Shown here piece after piece: positions 20,941 to 32,350 of a DNA stretch of 64,000 bases; position 1 is the first letter of the stretch; every line of letters begins with the position of its first letter. The DNA comes from Helicoverpa zea. Lineage: Eukaryota > Arthropoda > Insecta > Lepidoptera > Noctuidae. Under the pieces are notes generated by a model. The model did not search any database. It worked only from the letters and a program-made list of their open reading frames with translations, and had not been told where the DNA came from. The DNA lies in assembly GCF_022581195.2 (NCBI RefSeq), contig NC_061467.1, forward strand, positions 1,922,001 through 1,986,000, read 5' to 3'. The position numbers and the translations under genes are program-made.

Positions 20941-23900
20941 TACTAAGTTTGAGAAATAGCACAATATTCTTTCCAATATGGTTTTGAAAAAAATTTGTTA
21001 TGTAGTTATTATAAAATATGTTTAAAACGTGTGAAACTAAATAGTCTTAACTATTTACTTCAAAACTATTAGATAAAAGGCAAAGAGTCAGATGGGAATC
21101 TTAGGAAGGGTGTAAAACAAATCTTATCTACCATATAACTACATGGTGCCAATTTCTAGTTAATAAATTATTATCTGCCGATTTAACATGCCGATTATAT
21201 AACTTCTTGATGCTACCAAAAAAAAACTAAAACCTTCGCAATTATTCAATCTATCTCCACACAAAACTTCACCCAAACCATTCCAGCAATGTTCATTTCG
21301 TGTTGTACATTTCGTTGTAAAAGTACCTATCCAGACAGACTTTCGCATCCACTATATTGGTTAATACATCTTAGCCTTGAATTGATGCACGCGTACATCC
21401 GAAGGCCAAGCGAGATAGGTATAGCCTAGCATTCTATAGTATGCACTACTATATAGCATAGCGTAGTATAGCTATATACCTCCATAGTGGAGTCATTTAA
21501 CTCTTGATTTTCAAACGACATTCATTTGTTTGCTAGCCTAAAACTATTCAGTGTATCATTGTGTTGATGCTGTGTGTGTGTGCGTGTTTGTAAGTGTGTG
21601 TGTAAGCTAATCTTGGTCTATTAGGTATGTTTATCATAGAACAAAGTCGTGAGGACAAAGTTACAATTCATGTGGGGTTTTTTATTTCTGATTATTTTAG
21701 GTGAATCATGAAAATTCGGAAAATGATTGCTGTTTTGTTTGGTGTGATGAATGATCTATCTGTACCTACTAATATTACTTTAAAGAGTTGTTCAAATGCG
21801 CTAATCTTAGAAAACCGTCTAGTCGGTTTTGAAATATTATTTCAGTACCTAGTAGATAGCCTAATTATCAAAAACAGCTACGGACTATTTTATCAGGTTG
21901 GGCAGAGTAGTTTCCACATGGTGAAGGTAAAAGCTCTAGCGGAAGCTAGTTACGTTTTGATATAATGTTGAAAATGTAGCAGTATAGAGGTACACACACG
22001 CTGAACACAAAGTGATGTTAAAGTTGGTATATCTTTGAGTTATTTTACTTCATGCCATAGCAGTAATTGTGCATATTTCAATTGAAAAGCTTCTAAAATA
22101 GAAAGTCCTTATTTAGATATTGACGCAATGAAAACATCCTACCAAATGTACCATGCGTCTGCGCAGCAAACAGATATTACGATACCTCTATTTTCAGGTT
22201 AGAGTATATACCTAGTATAGTAGTCAAACTATATTAATACTTGTTTCATCCGAGAACTAAAATACATTGATTGCAGTAAATCAACTTAAATACTCTTGCT
22301 TAAAATAAAAATAAGATTCCCCTCTTCCCCTAAGATTCAGTAATAGGAAACTATACAGCTCAACATTATTTCCTAGTTCGCTTCCCAGGTATGGAGTATT
22401 TGAGGATCTATTGTAGATAATAAAATGCTACCCCCTCTTAGTACCTATAGGTAGTTTATTAAGAAGCTGCAGTAGATTAAAATAACCTCTGCCAAACTCC
22501 GCAGGTATACTTACCCACCTAAAATGATAGGTATTTATTTAGGTACTTAGTTAAAGACGCAATTCATTGCAAAGGTTTTCAACTAGGTAGATACTGGTAC
22601 ATCTTAAACCGAAAATAAGTCATAAAATAAACATAAAATGAAGGCTAAGGGACCAATATACTAACATTCTGAATGCCCTTCATACAAACCTTAAGCCTTA
22701 TCGCGTCCTATTCACGCGCGATTACTCTGTGCGACAAGTTTCTGAATGGCAGTCTAGACGAGACGACTTTTTTGTCGGCGTTTGTAAAGACGATTAGGTA
22801 GGTTTAAAAGGATGCTGATGTTAATTTAGGTTTTGTCGTGGAAATAATTATTTTTTCAAATGTTTTGTTTTTGTTTTTTCGACGTGGTAGTGAAGTTTTA
22901 CGCAGTTTTGTACAGGAAAAGAAAATACTTTTATTGAGATAATTTATACAATTAAAATTAAACTTAACATTATTATGTTAGAAACCCCTTTTATGATAGA
23001 TAATATATCTGTGATAAATAATATCGTACCAAACAAAAAGTCGCATGGTGTTTTCAGTCGCACAATCCATGCGACGCCTTAACCTCAAGTACAGAGAAAA
23101 TAAACTAACAAATAATATAGGAAACAAAAGCGAGTCTCGTAAAAGGACGGCCAAGAGTCCACTTGTTGAATACCGCCAATTTACTCTGAACTTTGCTACC
23201 ATATAAAAACCAAGGCGACAGGGGTCAAGCTTCACTGGTTATGTACGTAAGTACTGTTTTCCATCTATGACACAGAGTCTTGATACTTTAAAGTACCAAT
23301 GTAGCGTGACCTTTGTCGAAGAACAATTTACAAGGTAACGAGTATCAAGATGAATTGGTCGTGTTACACTGCAGGTACAGTATTTCGTCAATGACACTAT
23401 GCTCTTTGGAAGACTACCAATTTATAATGAGCTTCTGTGGTAAAGGAAATGTTCAAGGTAGGGGGTCAAGGTATTTTGGGTAGTTAGTGTTAATGATTTT
23501 CCAACTCTGTTGCATGGTGTTAAGAGCTTATTTTGTTTGGATTGATCAAGTCTGCTACTTTGTACGTAAGGAAGACTCAAAATGTTATGGCGGCGTGATT
23601 TAGAATGCCTATTTTCCAAAACTGAAGTTTTAAAAACAAATTAACGTAGACAGCTGCCATAGAATTAATATTTTTATTTATGAATAGGTGTTAAGGTTGT
23701 GTTACCTGTGTTTTCCATTTAAGGTACAGTGAAATTTTATTTTAACGAGACTTGGAGTGTGTAGATGCACAGAAGGATGTCGTATCTCTTTTGATTTGCT
23801 AATGTATGAAAGAGATGGCACATTCAATGAAGATATTTGTTTACGAGATGACTTTAAAAATAGACAGACTGATTATTTTGGAAAATTCTAGTTTATATAG

Positions 23901-24177
23901 AAACAAACTTATTTTCCCACAATAATTTCTTAGAAAAATTGTAATTTAGATATTTCATAATGTTACGTAAAAAACACAAGATCTGAGTTTTCCACAGGAA
24001 ATAACCTTCTCAAATCCTCAGCCAAAAATCTAGACAGTTAATTTGTGAGTGCATCAATTCCTAGAATCGGTCTAGCCATGACCTTACATTATCTGATGTC
24101 TGCTTGCAAATTACAAGAAAACTATTCAAGTCTATTGTATAGTTCGTCTCGTGTCAAGCTTCGGCTAAAGTCGGAAA
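20941..24177. other. long non-coding stretch
   Basis: No gene was recognised. It holds a TATAGC-rich patch near 21,420-21,480, a TG-rich run near 21,568-21,605, the 12-mer ATGCGTCTGCGC at 22,153, and the dyad CGACTTTTTTGTCG at 22,764-22,777. The open frames here are short and without domains. Confidence 0.5.
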
Positions 24178-24217
24178 CCCGAGCATTCCCGAAGTGCCCC
24201 GAGCATTCCCGAAGATC
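24178..24217. repeat. 20-bp direct repeat with TTCCCGAA cores
   Basis: GAGCATTCCCGAAG occurs at 24,181 and 24,201, a period of 20 bp. Each unit holds TTCCCGAA, which fits the TTCnnGAA arrangement of heat-shock-factor sites. Confidence 0.75.
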
Positions 24218-25049
24218 TCCGAACAATTGATTCGTTTATAGTTTGTAAGCGTTGTATTGTTGTGTGTTTATTATTTTAATGTGCATATGGTTGTTACTTT
24301 TAACCTTTTTATACTTTGTTTGAGTCGAAAATTAATTGATATTACAAAACTAGATAAAAACTGTAAAACGATTTCAAATAACTTTTGGCAGATTTCAAGT
24401 TGGTAAAATACATTCGTTTTTACATAGAGCGTTAGTTAGAAATCCATTCATTTAGTCAGTTTGCGCACGTTTCACACGAAAATTACTGAGCCAACTGTGG
24501 TTAGACTTTCACTGGTACGATTCCTTAAGACATTCTTGACACCGTTAGAACATGAAGTAAAGTTAAGAAATAAAAGTATATATTCTCTAATTGCTATTGC
24601 CATCATTAATAACTATACATAGTCTTATAAACATTATAGTTTCAAAAATTATTTATTAAAAGTGCTGAAATTGTATTTTAAGAATATGAGTAGGTACCCA
24701 GAGGCAAATGGCATTAGTAAAATTGACGTTCATAGGTAAATTCTGCGTTGCAAGCCCGTTTTATGCACAATATGCATAGAACTTATAAATAAACAAATAA
24801 ACAATATAGTACTATGTTTTAATACTAATTAGCAAACAATAGCACATAACGTGACTATCGCGTAACGTTCTCAAACATTATTGGTCGGCTTTTGTTTAAT
24901 TTATTGCACAAATCATAGTGGACTGAACTAATACATAATATGAAGGTTATTTATATTATTTTAATTCACAAGTATTATGAATATTTAAAGTTTTTCCCTT
25001 TGCTTTAATAATTAGAGTGTTAATTGTCAGTTTATCTTGAAATCTTTAC
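24218..25049. other. AT-rich non-coding DNA
   Basis: I see nothing supportable. Confidence 0.5.
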
Positions 25050-25245
25050 TTACAATTATGAATGCGAAAGGAAGTAATATGTCAGCCTGTTCACGCTTTC
25101 AAGCCAAAACTACTGAACCGATTCAAAAATGTTTGTGACACAGATAGACTAGCTAAAGCTTAAGAAAGAAAGAACATAGGATATTTTTTATCCAGCTGCG
25201 GGAGTCAGTTTCTTGGAACGTGGGGAACAGCTAGTAGTTTACATG
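25050..25245 (+). mobile_element. REP-C-type fragment
   Basis: AATTATGAATGCGAAAGG, then CAAAACTACTGAACCGATT, CATAGGATATTTTTTATCC and GGGAACAGCTAGTAG follow the family order. Confidence 0.6.
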
Positions 25246-26740
25246 GTTTCCAAATTCTACATGCATAAAATACGTTATTTTAAATCGAAAGAAGATAGTT
25301 TTGAAACCATGTTACAAGTGATTTGAAAACAATAAAAATTAAGGATATGGATAAAGACCTATAAAATAAAATATCTTCATAAAAAATACCTACATGTAGG
25401 TAAAAAATAAAAGAACCCCAGTAACTCAATCCACCAGCCTATTTTAAAAACTTAAACTGGCATAGTAACTTGGATCTAAGAAAAGCCAGTATGCAGAGGT
25501 TTCCGTAATCAAACTCGAGTTTCATGGCCATCCGGTGCATGCTATGCGCGCCCGCACCTTGGACGCACTTTAGTTTTTTGTTTTTCATTCGTAGCTCCAC
25601 GACCAGATAGACATGGATCAAGGAAATAGGTTTTGTGTAGTAAAATAATGTTTTATTCTAAGTTTAGGAAAAGTATGTGTTCCGACTTTGCTGAATAGAT
25701 TTTCATGCCATTTTCAGCAACAGATACTTATAGTATACATATAATTATTCAAACTCAGAACTGGTCAATGGTTATAAGTATTAAATGTGTCATAGAACAG
25801 ATATCATCAAATAACTTTGCCTCTGTAAAGTTGATAAAGTTGATTACTAGTTTATTTATTTATTCATAACATAAAACAATATAAGCTTACAGTTTAAACC
25901 AAAGCGCTTATAATGCCTATACTTTGTAATGGAACAGAAAACTATTGCGCAGGCCCGAGTCTTGATGCCTCAATCCAGAGAGGCAAAGTTATATGATGAG
26001 AGCTATAGCTATAGTGTTACGTTCTCACATTTTGACTATCGTGGAGAAACTAGTGTTCAACTTTGGGGCGAAAAAATATTGATAAGAAATATACACATAC
26101 TAAAAGCTTGAATGTCAAAGGTGCTTGCATAAATTCCTAGAATTCCTCAGTATAAATTCCTAGAAATTAAGATCAATTAAATGAAACGGTTTCCTTGTTT
26201 GAGGAGAAAATAATGGGCTGCCCTTTCATCACCTGTGGGTGTCGTAAAATGCAATAATCATTCGATCGAAACTACTAAAATATTACTCCTAATAATACAG
26301 CCGACAAAGTTATCTTTTTATACTAGGCTGAATCCTTTTAAGTGATATTTTATAAAAGAATGTAGGTACCTATGATCAATTAAGTTCAATGTTTTATTTA
26401 AAGACTCATTGACCTCACAGGCAAACCATTGTGGTCATAATCTAGACTTGCTTTCTTTGTAATAAATTAATTTAAAAAAAGTTAAAATAATTGCTAGCGA
26501 AATTAACAAAAAATAAGTCTGTTTTAAGTTTCGATACATATTTTAAAGATTGAAAAGGCTTTTTCTATCTCAAAAATTCATTAAAAAATTTCACAATTTT
26601 TTTGAATTTGTGTGTCAAAGTGTCAAAAAAAACTTCTAAACAACCTTTAAATTATAACAAACTTAATCAAAAACTACTAAAATATGTCTAAACAAGGATA
26701 AACAAACAGCCATACAATTAACAAAGCTATATATAACAAA
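25246..26740. other. AT-rich non-coding DNA
   Basis: No gene or repeat is evident. The open frames at 25,439-25,621 and 25,929-26,111 are short and carry no domain. Confidence 0.5.
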
Positions 26741-26754
26741 AGAAAGATGTCCGT

Positions 26755-27672
26755 CAAGGCTGTCTCGCTGAGTAACCACCGGCTGCGTGCGCGCAGCTTT
26801 TGTATTGCCTCGCAGATTTCACACTATATAGCTTATAGCCTAGTATTTAAGATAAAGGATATACTTTAGTTTATGAAAGTAAAGTAGTTAAATGTATAAC
26901 TACTTGTAAATCCATTTTGTGCAGTGTGTATTTTACCCGACTGCGTAAGGGTTATGTTTCTCGCGCGTGTCATGTAGGCATGTAATATTATTTATTACTT
27001 TATACATAGCTTGAATACAGCTAAACGGATTTATCTAGGTAACAGAAAGTTACACTCACTTCTAAAAGACTTTTTCCGCTTTTCAGAATTCGGTTTTATT
27101 TTTCTGTAAAAAGACTGCAAAAAAACGTATTTTTTTGTAATTTCTGGGAACATATGTATAAAAGGAGATGCACTTGAATCCTTGAACTTTTTTGAAGTCG
27201 TTTAAAACATACTACAAGTCTCACCCTGGTATCACGTGCAGTAGTGTGTGCAACAAAAGCACGCTGTTCGGTGCATCAAGGCCGCGTGAGTAAGCCGTCT
27301 ATAATAAATAAGTAGGCAGATACAAACATTACTTAAACTTAGATCCATCCAAACGAAGCCACATAATTACACTACAAGTAGTAGACGAGTACAATGGGCG
27401 GTCTTATCACTAAAAGCGATCTCTTCCAGACAACCTTTGGATGGAGTCGATCTGTAAAGAAATAGATTACATTATATTATGTTACAGAATTTAATATATT
27501 TTTGCAAGTCGGTTATATGTTTTTCTATTACAATGAATCCACATGCCCTGAAAGAGAATTTCGAAGCTCCTTTTTTAGAAGTCGGTTAAAACATCCTACA
27601 AGTCTCACCCTGGTATCACGTGCAAGTGCAACAAAGCCGCCGTTGCATCAAGGCTGCGTGAGTAAGCCGGCT
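26755..27672 (+). repeat. locally repeated module, three partial copies
   Basis: CTCACCCTGGTATCACGTGC with its neighbours occurs at 27,187-27,300 and at 27,570-27,672, offset 384 bp. The trailing block GCGTGAGTAAGCC with GGCTGC is also seen in diverged form at 26,755-26,815. Each copy sits near a GAAGTCG motif of the REP-D type. No coding function is visible. Confidence 0.65.
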
Positions 27673-29224
27673 GCACTCGCAGCTTTTCCTTATCGCTCCG
27701 AGCGCCGTTTTAACTTAGACTGGCGTTTTATCAAGAGATTTTTGTGATTATTTTGTCGTAGTAGTCTGTGTAGATATACTAATATCACGATAAAACGGTA
27801 GCTATGGCTTAGGTATATTTTTTTAAATTACTTAGCTTACAAGTATCTGAAACCTTAATTACTGAAAACGCTCAGTTGTTTTCTAATATGCTTTTGGAAT
27901 GTATAGGTATAGAATAGGGATTAGGAAATACTAAAAAATACATTCACCAATCATTAACTCCAAAGATTTCCAGTTGGTATCCAAAGATAATTTCTTTTCA
28001 ATAGTTTTATAATTTTCAACAAAGTAATTTTTCAAAAACATTGCGCAATACTTACTAAGTTATTAAGCTATTATTCGACCTCTACTTCCGCGGTTAGCAC
28101 GCATTAACTGCACTATAAATAACACGCAAGGATACGTGAGAGGGGGGGGGGGAGAGCGCATCAGGAGACGAGGGGGGGGGATTCGAAAGTTGCACAAACA
28201 CATCGCCTTGACCCTCATAGCTAGGCTCGCCGCCTGGCTTCGGCTGGTTTTTTGGGACGCTTGCAATGTTGCAATGTTTGACTGATGTTTTGTGTGTCAT
28301 GTTTGATTGAGTATTCTGTTTTTTTTTCTGTTTATTGTAATTTTGAAAAATAGTTATCAACTCGGTGATGCAACTTCATGACATAATTTGCTTTTTTTTA
28401 ATATATTGTATGAAACAGTCCTGAATTTGTAGTAAGTTGATACATAACCGACTGTACTGTCTCCTTGACTGTACTTCCTACACAATTAATTTAGGACTAT
28501 TTCCATCACCAGTAGCCAACATAAACCCCCCACGTACGAAACCAATAACCACTAATTTAACAACAACAAAAAAAATGAAACAATTAGACCGCACTTCTAC
28601 ATAGAACATACTTAATTACCATCAATTAGCAGACCACACATCACCCCTAACTAAGGCTTAGTGACGTCATCAACCCCCCCGCCCTCCTTCACCCCCCGGG
28701 GCAGGACACGTCATGGCAAAGGAACTCACCCTTGGATGGGGAGAAACTACTTGACTACTTTATGACGGAAATGGAAACAGAATTCAGTTTAGCTTGTGGT
28801 TAATGAGTTATTTCGTGAAAACTGTTTTATTTTTGTGTCTTGATAAGGGGTTATAAGGTAAATTAGAATTAACGGTGATTCATGTTGATTTAATTTTTAA
28901 TTCATTCATTTATTCTTGCACATATTTATTACATTTTTAAATATTAAATATAAAAATAAAAAAACATTTAAAATTATAAATTTGATTTAATTATTCTTAA
29001 GAAATTTAATAATACACCTTTAATAGTGCACCACCTTTTATTCAAACCTTGCAATAGCAATTTTAGTTAAAATTTGCAAAAGTTCATTTCAAAGCTATTT
29101 TCTATCTTATTTCTTCTATCTATTTTCTAGTCCTGATGATTTTGTCTTTAAAAGGCGTACAGTTTTCAGCATGCTTCCTTCAAGCAGGACTACTTATTTG
29201 CTGAGCAATGCATGACATTAATAA
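27673..29224. other. non-coding DNA with G tracts
   Basis: Runs of 11 G at 28,142 and 9 G at 28,172 are followed by C-rich DNA around 28,673-28,702 with nearby TGACGTCA. The remainder is AT-rich. No gene. Confidence 0.5.
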
Positions 29225-29425
29225 TTTTACGGCTATTGTTACGGGCAATAGTCATAAGCCAGAAAGTCTGACAACCAGTCTTACCAAGGGATATTGGGGT
29301 ACCCTGGTAACAGGGTTCAGGAGATCAGATAGGCAGTCGCTTCTTGTAGAACACTGGTATTCGGCTGCATCCGGTTAGAGTGGAAGCCGATCCCAACATA
29401 GTTGAAAAAAAGGCTTGAAAATAGA
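29225..29425 (+). mobile_element. SINE-A fragment
   Basis: TGTTACGGGCAATAGTCA, GTCTTACCAAGGGATATTGG, GATAGGCAGTCGCTTCTTG and CCGATCCCAACATAGTTG follow the family order. The tRNA-like head is absent. Confidence 0.7.
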
Positions 29426-29527
29426 CAGATCAGTTTTATAAAACCACGTTTTATACTCGCTAATGACGTAGTTTCATACATTGTCTCCCACATTTACAGT
29501 TTCTAATACCTTAAGCTCATGGTATCC

Positions 29528-29626
29528 CACGTGGGGTACAACGTCACTATCTATGCACACGTGTGTGTGTGACATAGACACATATGTCTATGTGTGTGTG
29601 TGACACGTGTCGAGTGCGTTCACGTG
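29528..29626. promoter_or_regulatory. cluster of four CACGTG E-boxes
   Basis: CACGTG lies at 29,528, 29,558, 29,604 and 29,621, within 99 bp. Two TG-rich runs lie in between, with a 9-bp-stem dyad ACATAGACA/TGTCTATGT between them. CACGTG is the canonical site for bHLH factors such as CLOCK/CYCLE and Myc/Max. Confidence 0.55.
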
Positions 29627-29950
29627 CTTACGTCACAGTTACGCACAGACTAGAGAGTGGGTAGAATAGGGACTTGGGACATTTGAGCGGTTAAAATCTG
29701 TTGGTTTGAATGGTGTGGAAGGTGTAGGTTTTGCAATCTTTAGATACTCAAAAGTTGAAAGATGTGCTTACAGAATAGGAGTGTAGGAGAAGTCTTAGTA
29801 TAAGTACTGTAAAATGAATATAATATATCTTCCCTTTTCTGTTTTCAAACCTACAAACTTTTTCTAAATCAATTCACAATTTCTTTTTCATAAAATGACT
29901 ACATTACTATCCTCTATCATCCCATTAAAACTCAAACACAAATACAAGAC

Positions 29951-30080
29951 TACGCGAACGAACGCAAAATACTACGTCAAATTCTAATTCTATGCTACGC
30001 ACATTCTCGTAGCATAGATCGTAGATCTACTACGGCGTAGCTCTACAGTTTTCGTAGCATAGACTGTGTCTACGCGCTAC
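29951..30080. promoter_or_regulatory. cluster of CTACG/CGTAG motifs with dyad
   Basis: About ten CTACG or CGTAG pentamers fall within 130 bp. TCTATGCTACG at 29,989-29,999 is exactly mirrored by CGTAGCATAGA at 30,008-30,018, and the latter repeats at 30,053-30,063. CTACGGCGTAG, itself palindromic, lies at 30,030-30,040. Confidence 0.6.
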
Positions 30081-30141
30081 GCAATCCATTCATATTCGAT
30101 ACTCGTATTTCACAAAATATGAATGTGTATTGCATTTGTGT

Positions 30142-30521
30142 GTATCATGGAGGAAGGAAAGTTAGTGGAGATGCCATAAGGCAGGTAGGTCAGGTGCCTT
30201 CTTGTAGGTCAAGTAGATAAGTTACTAGAACTATCGAAACGATGGAGTTCCTTGAAAATTCAAATTAAGAAAAATCTGTCAAAGATTAGTATTTATTGAT
30301 TGGTGATTTGTTTTAAAAATAAATGGAGTAAATATTTATTTTTTCCATAGAAGTCTTATACCCATATTCGACATCTATGAAAAAAAAAGTAGCTAGTAAC
30401 GTTCCTCGTCGCCCAAATACCATTACACATACTGAAGAGAAAGCATTTTGGCACGCTATTTCTTTGGGAGATTTTGCGTTATGACATCTCCGCTAGCCAT
30501 TTTGTTCTCCATGTTGTGTAC
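30142..30521. mobile_element. TIR element MITE-3, copy A (diverged)
   Basis: The left end (GTATCATGGAGG, then GGAGATGCCATAAGGCAGG) and the right end (GCGTTATGACATCTCCGC through GTGTAC) are imperfect inverted copies. The same layout is found at 34,612-34,912. No open frame of note. Confidence 0.6.
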
Positions 30522-31547
30522 ATATAAATATGTGTGTATGTGTGTTTGTGTATTTTTTCAATATTGTAATAGAATTTGTACGTCAGAGTTTAAAAATAGT
30601 CAGTTTACGCAACACGGATTAAAATTGTGAACGATTGGCTTTTTTTTGTTATTTTTTATTTCTGTTTACTTTTGAACGTTTTGCTGTGTAGGAGAGATTT
30701 ATATTTGGAATTTTTTTGATTGTTCGGCGCTTAGTTCAAAAGTGGGTGTATAAGCCCTGGGTATTTATTTTCGATTGGGGAATATTTTTGTACATTTTTT
30801 TTAGGATTCGATAAATCAAGCCTGTGTGTTGTAACGTATAGAATAATTTAGAAAGTATAGCTTCCACCGGCCGCGGCAGACATTGCTAAACAACTGATGT
30901 CTTACTTGATGCATTTTAATTAGGTTTACTTACGTAAGTATTGAGAACTAAGTCCTCTTCCAATTTGAGTATGAATGACAAAGGTTTGAAGACAACTTTT
31001 GAAATTATATAGGTTATTTCTACATATATTAACAAAAGATAGATGATACAGTCTGGATTTCTATGAAATACTAAATTCCACCCGGGTCCGGGGGGAAGTA
31101 TTTTTCGTGTCAGAATTAAATATAGCATCTATTTAGCCCTTGATCGAGGAAGATATCCAAATATCTTAATCTTAAAACTTTCACATTTATTGGTAGTAGG
31201 ATATTGAAATAAAATATTATATTCTTGGTGGTTATTTAATTGCAGTCAAACTATATTTAAGATTAATTTTAGATTAACATGCAACAACACAGCTTTCAAG
31301 AAGTTTTATTAGTAGGTATAAAGTACAATGGTTATGCTAATAATTTCAGGGAAGATACAAATTGTTAGTGCAGCCAGCGTGACGGCTGCCCTTCATAGGA
31401 CGAAGATATCTTTGTGTATCTCCTACAGAAGTGTGATTAAATTAATATTGGATACTATTATACAAGTTACTAGTAATTAAGAATAATTGGGTGTTATCTT
31501 CAGGTTATATTTAAAGCTAGGAACTGTAATTTAAAGATCTATTTAAA
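30522..31547. other. AT-rich non-coding DNA
   Basis: No gene is visible. Confidence 0.5.
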
Positions 31548-31790
31548 GATCTTTCTAGGCGACTGGTTGACGCTTCTCGTGACCAGAAGGCTGGCTATTA
31601 CCTCGGACAAAGAATCAGCATGGCGATCCAACGAGGTAATGCTGCCAGCCTCTTGGGCACGCTCCCAGTTGACAGCGATGGGGACGAATTTTTTGACGCT
31701 TTTTAGTTGTTTGTAAATATGTATTGTAAATATTAGTATTGTAATTAATAAATAAATTTTTATTGTCAGTTAACAATTGCGAGACCACTG
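31548..31790 (+). pseudogene. 3' end of a non-LTR retrotransposon ORF plus UTR
   Basis: A 52-codon plus-strand frame runs into a stop at 31,704-31,706. Its translation ends with SMAIQRGNAASLLGT followed by an acidic tail, which I associate with the C-terminus of lepidopteran LINE-type reverse-transcriptase proteins. An AT-rich UTR with AATAAATAAAT follows. Everything 5' of codon 1 is missing, as in a strongly 5'-truncated insertion. The clade is not determinable from this piece. Confidence 0.55.
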
Positions 31791-32100
31791 TAATTTTCAT
31801 AGTATAACTAAAAGTTAAGTAAAATAGTCTCTATTAAAGATTCGTGTGAGTAATACTTTTATTTAGAAAATGGGCTATGTCATTAAATCGTTCATTTCAA
31901 TCAAATTGGACTAGCTTGACATATTAAAATTGAAAACATTTCTCTCAGAAATAGGCAGGTAGGTAACTAAGTAAGTTAATAAGATACTGTTTCCGGTTTT
32001 CCTCAGTAAAAAATCTCGTCTATCGAACACAAGAACTCCATTTTCACGCAAATACAATTTTATAACGAACTTGCAACGAAAATCTCGTTACCGGCTCCCT
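31791..32100. other. AT-rich non-coding DNA
   Basis: I see nothing supportable. Confidence 0.5.
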
Positions 32101-32350
32101 AATTATGCCGAAATAATACGTGGAAATGCGCCATTGTTGGCGAAAAAAAAATGTTTTTGTCAAAAATGGACGCCATTATACGATTCCCGCGCAATGATGG
32201 CAAGATGGCGGGCCTATTTAGATCGAGCCTTCTATTGGCGCGCTATTTAAAAATGGAATGCACTGTCCTTGGCTGGCGAGGTTCGTTGACCTTCCGATGC
32301 ATTTTGGCGGTTTCTCTTCACACACAAAACGTTCTAAGTTTGAATGCAAC
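32101..32350. promoter_or_regulatory. CpG-richer patch with four GCCAT motifs
   Basis: GCCAT or ATGGC occurs at 32,130, 32,172, 32,197 and 32,205. CAAGATGGCGG at 32,201-32,211 matches the YY1/Pho-type consensus and is identical to the minus-strand 11-mer at 18,844-18,854. Function is inferred from motif density only. Confidence 0.4.
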
